A stretch of DNA of 64,000 bases. Origin: Nitrososphaerota archaeon (lineage in GTDB: Archaea; Thermoproteota; Nitrososphaeria; Conexivisphaerales; Conexivisphaeraceae). The stretch is taken from positions 1 through 64,000 of the forward strand of contig WALT01000010.1 in NCBI GenBank assembly GCA_015522695.1, written 5' to 3'. Positions 59,891 through 64,000 of this stretch are shown in pieces (position 1 is the first letter of the stretch; every line of letters begins with the position of its first letter). The position numbers were made by a program, and so were the translations under genes. Under the pieces are notes generated by a model. It ran no database searches and was not told the DNA's origin. It saw only the letters and a program-made list of their open reading frames with translations.

Positions 59891-60343
59891 CTACATATAG
59901 GGCATCTCGCTCGGCGGCCTAGAATACTGTCCCAGTGCGTTGAGAAGCGGATCCTCAAACCTCCTTTCCGCTGCCAACCATCTAGCTATGGAGTCGAGCG
60001 TCAATAGACCGGAGATCTCCCCATCTTCATCCAGCACCACGAGCCTCCTGATCCTGTACTTGGCCATAATCCCAGCGGCCACGTCAAGGCCATCCCCTTT
60101 GTCGACTGTATATAAAGGGCTGCTCATCACGCTCTTGACGATAACCTTAGATGGATCAAGTCCAGAGGCCACAACCCTGGCGACTATATCGCCGCTGGTC
60201 AAGATGCCGATGGGCTTCCCCTTATCCGTCACGATCACATGTCCTGCTTGTCTGTTGATCATCAATATAGCTGCCTCGCGCACGGTCCTCAAGTATTCTA
60301 TCGTGGGCGGATCCTTCTCCATGACCTCATCCACGCTAACCAT
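59891..60343 (-). CDS. Two-CBS-domain protein
   Basis: The protein is 150 residues (160 if the ATG at 60373 is used) with two CBS repeats: DEVMEKDPPTIEYLRTVREAAILMINRQAGHVIV and IVKSVMSSPLYTVDKGDGLDVAAGIMAKYRIRRLVVL. I prefer ATG 60343, since the TATA-like TTTTATAATGG covers the first ATG and predicts a start near 60350. It binds adenine nucleotides and likely regulates another protein. It lies 4 bp from the polynucleotide kinase start, so the pair is co-transcribed. Confidence 0.88.
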   Translation of the reverse strand: MVSVDEVMEKDPPTIEYLRTVREAAILMINRQAGHVIVTDKGKPIGILTSGDIVARVVASGLDPSKVIVKSVMSSPLYTVDKGDGLDVAAGIMAKYRIRRLVVLDEDGEISGLLTLDSIARWLAAERRFEDPLLNALGQYSRPPSEMPYM

Positions 60344-60372
60344 GCCCGTCGGTCGTGTAATGATGGGCACCA

Positions 60373-60380
60373 TTATAAAA
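60373..60380. promoter_or_regulatory. Shared TATA element between CBS gene and small beta protein
   Basis: CATTATAAAAGG on the plus strand reads CCTTTTATAATG on the other. Spacing predicts starts near 60402 (rightward) and 60350 (leftward), each about 7 nt from a start codon (60410 or 60413, and 60343). Confidence 0.4.
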
Positions 60381-60412
60381 GGCTATTAGGACCGGGCGGG
60401 CTCATCCATGTG

Positions 60413-60703
60413 ATGGAGGTGCTGGTCAACAGGCATGTGGTGAAGCCTGGCGATAGGTTATCGATGAAGTTCATCCGATCGTCGAGGGAGCGAGTGGATA
60501 TCGTGTTGATAGGAAATCTCAGTACGAGTTACCCGGAGATGTCCGTGGTCAAGCCTTCCGACAGTCCAGCCGATGTGGATTATACAGTGCCGCTGGATGC
60601 AGATGCCGGCGTCTACTTCTTGGCCGCGATGGGATCCGGGAGGCTTCTAGCCTATACAGAGTTCAGGGTCGTCAAGACGTATAAGCTCTCACAGTTAAGT
60701 TAA
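60413..60703 (+). CDS. Small beta-rich protein upstream of slipin
   Basis: A protein of 96 residues from ATG 60413 (GTG 60410 precedes it). It has alternating short strands: VLVNRHVVKPGDRLSMKFI, ERVDIVLIGNLS, YTVPLDADAGVYFLAAMG, AYTEFRVVKTY, like an immunoglobulin or carbohydrate-sandwich domain. It lacks a signal peptide. No family is recognised. It lies 29 bp before the slipin gene, which has its own TATA box. Upstream it shares a promoter region with the CBS gene. Confidence 0.6.
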   Translation: MEVLVNRHVVKPGDRLSMKFIRSSRERVDIVLIGNLSTSYPEMSVVKPSDSPADVDYTVPLDADAGVYFLAAMGSGRLLAYTEFRVVKTYKLSQLS

Positions 60704-60732
60704 AATACCTATAGATAATACGACACTCAGTA

Positions 60733-61536
60733 ATGTATCTCCTGGGTTTACACCCTCTTCAGATGGGTTTAGGTTCCCTAATCGGCCTCTTCTTCCTCAT
60801 AATAATCGTTCTGATAATATTTAGATCTTCCATCAGAACGATAAAGGAATATGAAAGGGCTATAATCTTCAGGCTCGGCAGGTTGATGGGTGCGAAGGGG
60901 CCGGGCCTGATAGTCGTGCTCCCCATAATAGACAAGGCCAGGATCGTCGACCTGAGGGTGATGACGCTCGACGTGCCCAAGCAACAGATAATAACTAGAG
61001 ATAACGTCACGGTCGACGTCGACGCAGTGGTATACCTGAGGGTGTTCGATCCGGTGGCGGCAGTCATGCACGTCCAAGATTATATAGATGCTACAGCATA
61101 TTTATCCCAGACGACGCTCAGGGATATAGTAGGACAGGTGGAGTTCGACGACCTCCTCTCCAGGAGGGAGGAGATAAACAAAAGGATTCAGGGAATATTG
61201 GACGAGGAGACCGACTCTTGGGGCATCAAGGTGACCACGGTGGCGATAAAGGATGTGTCGATACCGGAGAGCATGCAGAGGGCCATAGCCAAACAGGCTG
61301 AAGCAGAGAGGGAGAAGAGAAGCAGAATAATAATGGCGGCTGGTGAGCTCGCTGCCGCCGAGAAGATGACCCAAGCTGCTGTGTTCTACTCCAAGAATCC
61401 GATAGCCCTGAGATTGAGGGAGTTGCAGACGTGGGTTGAAATATCGAGGGAGAAGAACATGATCGTGGTCACGGATAGCGGAGGCCAGAGTTTAGGTACG
61501 CTGCTTGCCATAGCGAAAGGTGAAAAGGACAAGTAG
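60733..61536 (+). CDS. SPFH-domain slipin (stomatin-like membrane protein)
   Basis: The 267-residue protein has one N-terminal membrane helix (LIGLFFLIIIVLIIFRSSI, about 15-35), then the SPFH/Band 7 domain with YERAIIFRLGRLMGAKGPGLIVVLP, RVMTLDVPKQQIITRDNVTVDVDAVVY and a C-terminal helical oligomerisation part (QAEAEREKRSRIIMAAGE). Slipins form rings at the membrane. The NfeD gene starts right after it (no gap), the classic slipin-NfeD operon in which NfeD cleaves the slipin C-terminus. TTAAAATA at 60700-60707 is its TATA box. Confidence 0.93.
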   Translation: MYLLGLHPLQMGLGSLIGLFFLIIIVLIIFRSSIRTIKEYERAIIFRLGRLMGAKGPGLIVVLPIIDKARIVDLRVMTLDVPKQQIITRDNVTVDVDAVVYLRVFDPVAAVMHVQDYIDATAYLSQTTLRDIVGQVEFDDLLSRREEINKRIQGILDEETDSWGIKVTTVAIKDVSIPESMQRAIAKQAEAEREKRSRIIMAAGELAAAEKMTQAAVFYSKNPIALRLRELQTWVEISREKNMIVVTDSGGQSLGTLLAIAKGEKDK

Positions 61537-62835
61537 ATGAAACTATGCTACCTACTAGTGGTACTGATCGCTGCCATCGTACTAGCATCGTCAGCTTGTC
61601 AACCAGCTTCGGCAAACGATAAAATAGTGCTGAAGGTCAAGATCCAGGGCTATATAAGTAGGGCGACAGCTGAATATGTGAATATGGCGGTCGATGAGGC
61701 CTCGAGCGATGAGAGGACATCAGCCCTCCTCATAGTGCTGGATACACCTGGAGGTGAACTTCAAGCCACGGAGGATGTAATAGAGGCCTTGGTCTCATCA
61801 CGCGTTCCAGTTATATGTTACGTATATCCGCCTGGAGGAAAGGCGTTATCAGCTGGTACATACATAATGGAATCCGGAGACATCGCGGCCATGGCCCCAT
61901 ACACCATAGCTGGAGCTGGTCAGCCTGTGCTCGGTTTCACGCCTGTCAATGAAAGCAAGTACGTGAATCCGCTGTCCACGAGGCTCCTTGCGCTGATGAA
62001 GATGCATGGCAGAAACTGGAGTTTAGCGCAGAGGATCGTGGAGTCGAACCTCGTCCTGGATTCGGATGAGGCCCTGAAAAATGGGATGATAGACGTCGTC
62101 GCCGTCAACTCGAACGATTTGCTCGCTGAAGTGGATGGCCATCATGTGGAACGCCTCGGTGTGACCCTCGAGCTCAGAAATGTGAAGGTCGTCGAGGTGA
62201 GAAATACATTGAGACAGATGGCGTTATCGACGCTCTCAAATCCCATGTTGAGCAGCTTGTTACTGATGATAGGACTTCTCCTCCTGATCTTCGGATTGGC
62301 GACGCCGGGACTTGGGGCAGAGGTTATAGGGGCGATAATGGTCGTGCTCGGGTTGATCGGCGTCGGCATCGACGTCAACCTGGTCGTGGTTGCCCTGATG
62401 GTTTTGGGTGCAGCATTGATAGCTTATGAATTGTCGAACCCGGGATTCGGGATCTCAGGGGTCGGTGGAGCCGTAGCGCTCCTCCTCGGAGGACTCCTAT
62501 TGGTGGCGCGCCCATTTACACCTTCACTCATCAGCCCAAACTACATCAGCTCTACACTTTTATGGGTCGGAATGACATCTGCAGCTGCTGTAGGCTTCCT
62601 CGTTCTGATGGTGTACAAGGCGGTGAAGGCAGCTAGGCTCAAGCGCTCCTATAGTTACGATATAGTGGGGAATGTGGGGAGGGCTATAGAGGATATACCC
62701 GAAGGCTCGCTTGGCTTCATCGTAGTTAAGGGAGAATACTGGAGGGCTCGTCCACTCAAGGATGTTGGCAGTGGATCTAGGGTCAGGGTAGTAGGTAGGG
62801 AGGAGGATGGTGTACTCAGGGTGGAGCCGATTTGA
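61537..62835 (+). CDS. nfeD: NfeD-family membrane serine protease
   Basis: The 432-residue protein has a signal peptide (LVVLIAAIVLASSACQPASA), a ClpP-like domain with SPP-type dyad Ser105 (GGKALSAGTYI) and probable Lys141 (NESKYVNP), then four membrane helices (about 215-340) and a C-terminal OB-fold (GSLGFIVVKGEYWRARPLKDVGSGSRVRVVG). This is the long NfeD class typified by PH1510, which degrades slipin. The start abuts the slipin stop, and the stop overlaps the first codon (TTG) of the XPB frame. Confidence 0.9.
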   Translation: MKLCYLLVVLIAAIVLASSACQPASANDKIVLKVKIQGYISRATAEYVNMAVDEASSDERTSALLIVLDTPGGELQATEDVIEALVSSRVPVICYVYPPGGKALSAGTYIMESGDIAAMAPYTIAGAGQPVLGFTPVNESKYVNPLSTRLLALMKMHGRNWSLAQRIVESNLVLDSDEALKNGMIDVVAVNSNDLLAEVDGHHVERLGVTLELRNVKVVEVRNTLRQMALSTLSNPMLSSLLLMIGLLLLIFGLATPGLGAEVIGAIMVVLGLIGVGIDVNLVVVALMVLGAALIAYELSNPGFGISGVGGAVALLLGGLLLVARPFTPSLISPNYISSTLLWVGMTSAAAVGFLVLMVYKAVKAARLKRSYSYDIVGNVGRAIEDIPEGSLGFIVVKGEYWRARPLKDVGSGSRVRVVGREEDGVLRVEPI

Positions 62836-62855
62836 ACGAGGATAGAAAGGTGAAG

Positions 62856-64000
62856 ATGACATATCAGGGTGGCACCGTGCTCATCAGCGGTGCCTGGGCT
62901 CCCTACACGATGTGGGACGATAGGCTTGGGGCTTACAGGGCCTTCGCCATTCACTATCCTCTGATAAGGAGATATTTGGAATCCGCTGGCTATCAGCTCG
63001 AGGATGATGTTCTGGAGCTCGAGGATGTGTTGTTCGAAGATATCGTGGAGCTCAAGCCGGTCCAGAAGCATGCCCTCGATTCGTGGGAGAAAGCCGGTAG
63101 AAGGGGTATAGTCGTACTCCCCACTGGCACTGGAAAGACGTATGTGGCCTTGAAGGCGATGGCGAGGCTATCAAAGCCCACGCTGATAATAGTGCCGACG
63201 ATAGATCTACTGTCCCAATGGGGCGAGAGGGTGCAGTCACATCTAGGCTACGAGTCTGGCTATCTCGGAGGTGGAAAGCAGGAGATAAGGGGTGTGACCA
63301 TAGCGACCTATGACTCAGCTTATCTATGGGCGGAGAGGCTTGGCAACCGGTTCATATTAGTGGTCTTCGACGAGGTGCACCATCTACCGGCGCAAAGCTA
63401 TCGAAGGATAGCTGAATTCTCCGCGGCACCATATAGGCTGGGGCTTACGGCGACGCCTGAGAGGGAGGATGGCTTGGACAGGCTGTATCCGATGCTCGTC
63501 GGTGGTATCGTGTATAGTGCTGGGGTGAAGGAGCTGGCAGGTGTAGAGATAGCTCCCTTCAAGGTCAGAAGGGTTTACGTGGATTTAACGCCGGAGGAGA
63601 GGAGGACATATGATGAGGATGAGAGGCTCTTCACGGAGATCCTGAAGAGGCTTGGACTCAGGATGAGATCGCAGGACGACTTCCAGAGGCTCGTGAGGCT
63701 CACGGCCAGAAATAGGGAGGCGAGGAAGGCGCTGTTGGCGAGGCTTGAGATGAACAAGATAGCCATGAACTCCAGGGCTAAGATGGAGAAGCTCAGGGAG
63801 ATCTTAGCGGAGACCAGTACCTCCTCGACATTGATATTCACGAGATATAATAAGCTCGCATACGATATATCGAGGGAGTTCCTGATACCCGTGATAACAC
63901 ATGAAACGCCGAAGAAGGAGAGGGGTGAGATACTCGGCGACTTCAGAAGGGGCATCTACAGGGCTGTCGTGACGTCGACGGTCCTCGATGAAGGGATAGA
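62856..64000 (+). CDS. XPB-type DNA repair helicase (cut at window end)
   Basis: A superfamily 2, 3'-5' helicase; only about the first 381 residues are present. From ATG 62856 (MTYQGGTVLISGAW), which follows AAAGGTGAAG, it has an N-terminal damage-recognition-like domain, Walker A LPTGTGKT (88-95), DEVHH (172-176), the LTATPEREDG motif with the RED triplet at 203-205, and part of a thumb region (RRTYDEDERLFTEIL). The frame opens at TTG 62832 inside the nfeD stop, so coupling to nfeD is likely if that start is used. The C-terminal helicase lobe lies beyond 64000. Confidence 0.93.
   Translation, partial: MTYQGGTVLISGAWAPYTMWDDRLGAYRAFAIHYPLIRRYLESAGYQLEDDVLELEDVLFEDIVELKPVQKHALDSWEKAGRRGIVVLPTGTGKTYVALKAMARLSKPTLIIVPTIDLLSQWGERVQSHLGYESGYLGGGKQEIRGVTIATYDSAYLWAERLGNRFILVVFDEVHHLPAQSYRRIAEFSAAPYRLGLTATPEREDGLDRLYPMLVGGIVYSAGVKELAGVEIAPFKVRRVYVDLTPEERRTYDEDERLFTEILKRLGLRMRSQDDFQRLVRLTARNREARKALLARLEMNKIAMNSRAKMEKLREILAETSTSSTLIFTRYNKLAYDISREFLIPVITHETPKKERGEILGDFRRGIYRAVVTSTVLDEGI

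Noticed and set aside
59887-59958. N-terminal extension of the polynucleotide kinase with CPIC motif
   Set aside because: It lies inside the CBS gene in another frame. The ATG at 59886 starts a normal kinase N-terminus 4 bp after the CBS stop.

Overview
The window is a gene-dense piece of an archaeal chromosome. Archaeal markers are spread throughout: Hjc Holliday-junction resolvase, archaeal-type LeuRS, EndA tRNA-splicing endonuclease, archaeal ATP-dependent DNA ligase, an Fe-S XPD-type helicase, XPB helicase, a type IV pilin with a class III signal peptide, non-phosphorylating GAPN, a two-gene SufC/SufB cluster, an aKMT-like lysine methyltransferase, and an MTA phosphorylase with a C-terminal CxCC motif known from Sulfolobus. 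Arg is mostly AGG/AGA and Ile often ATA. TTG and GTG starts are common, and TATA boxes often lie about 26 nt upstream of the start codon, which suggests leaderless mRNAs. Together this points to a thermophilic archaeon of the TACK group. A Korarchaeota- or Thermoproteota-like lineage is plausible, but I cannot place it further. I found no rRNA, tRNA, CRISPR array, transposase or integrase.

Layout. 1-1080: remains of a frameshifted MhpD-like hydratase gene. 1077-2267: two unknown genes and hjc. 2264-3772: cobalamin adenosyltransferase and malate dehydrogenase. 4202-8565: a JAMM-domain protein, a methyltransferase, a radical SAM protein and an ABC exporter pair. 8911-11706: a pilin, a deoxyribosyltransferase-like protein and an orphan helical protein. 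12041-17765: MTA phosphorylase with an ABC-class ATPase, an ABC-2 exporter and GAPN. 17834-22218: a four-CBS protein, a thiolase/DUF35 pair, a B3/B4 protein and an isocitrate dehydrogenase-like enzyme. 22490-28073: a PflX-like radical SAM protein, a histone deacetylase-like enzyme and LeuRS. 28084-32029: a K+ channel, XPD helicase, a DHH phosphoesterase and a membrane protein. 32055-34941: UDP-sugar dehydrogenase and a DegT aminotransferase. 34968-42249: nitroreductase, DNA ligase, CDF transporter, hexulose-phosphate synthase, a PhoU-like protein, EndA, an amidohydrolase and aKMT. 42595-44456: two sugar nucleotidyltransferases. 44667-50374: a BtuF-like protein, two flavoproteins, an aminotransferase, two small zinc proteins and a tRNA-binding protein. 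50791-51683: an AT-rich pair, membrane protein plus HTH regulator. 52070-58621: an amidohydrolase with altered metal ligands, SufC/SufB, rhomboid, NSUN methyltransferase, CYTH and AlaX. 58618-64000: polynucleotide kinase, CBS protein, a small protein, slipin, NfeD and XPB, which runs off the end.

The genes fall into recognisable jobs: DNA repair (hjc, lig, XPD, XPB), tRNA biology (leuS, EndA, AlaX, NSUN, B3/B4, tRNA-binding protein, Grc3/Clp1-like kinase), central carbon (GAPN, MDH, IDH, HPS, thiolase), nucleotide-sugar synthesis (UGDH, DegT, GlmU-like pair) and membrane quality control (slipin/NfeD, rhomboid). The chromosome is very compact: nine of thirteen convergent gene pairs overlap, five by exactly 4 bp, and in four of those one CTAG provides the stop codon on both strands. 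The most unusual single gene is leuS. Its conserved N-terminus extends past the first ATG to a point with no ATG, GTG or TTG, where an ATT codon sits exactly at the expected transcription start.
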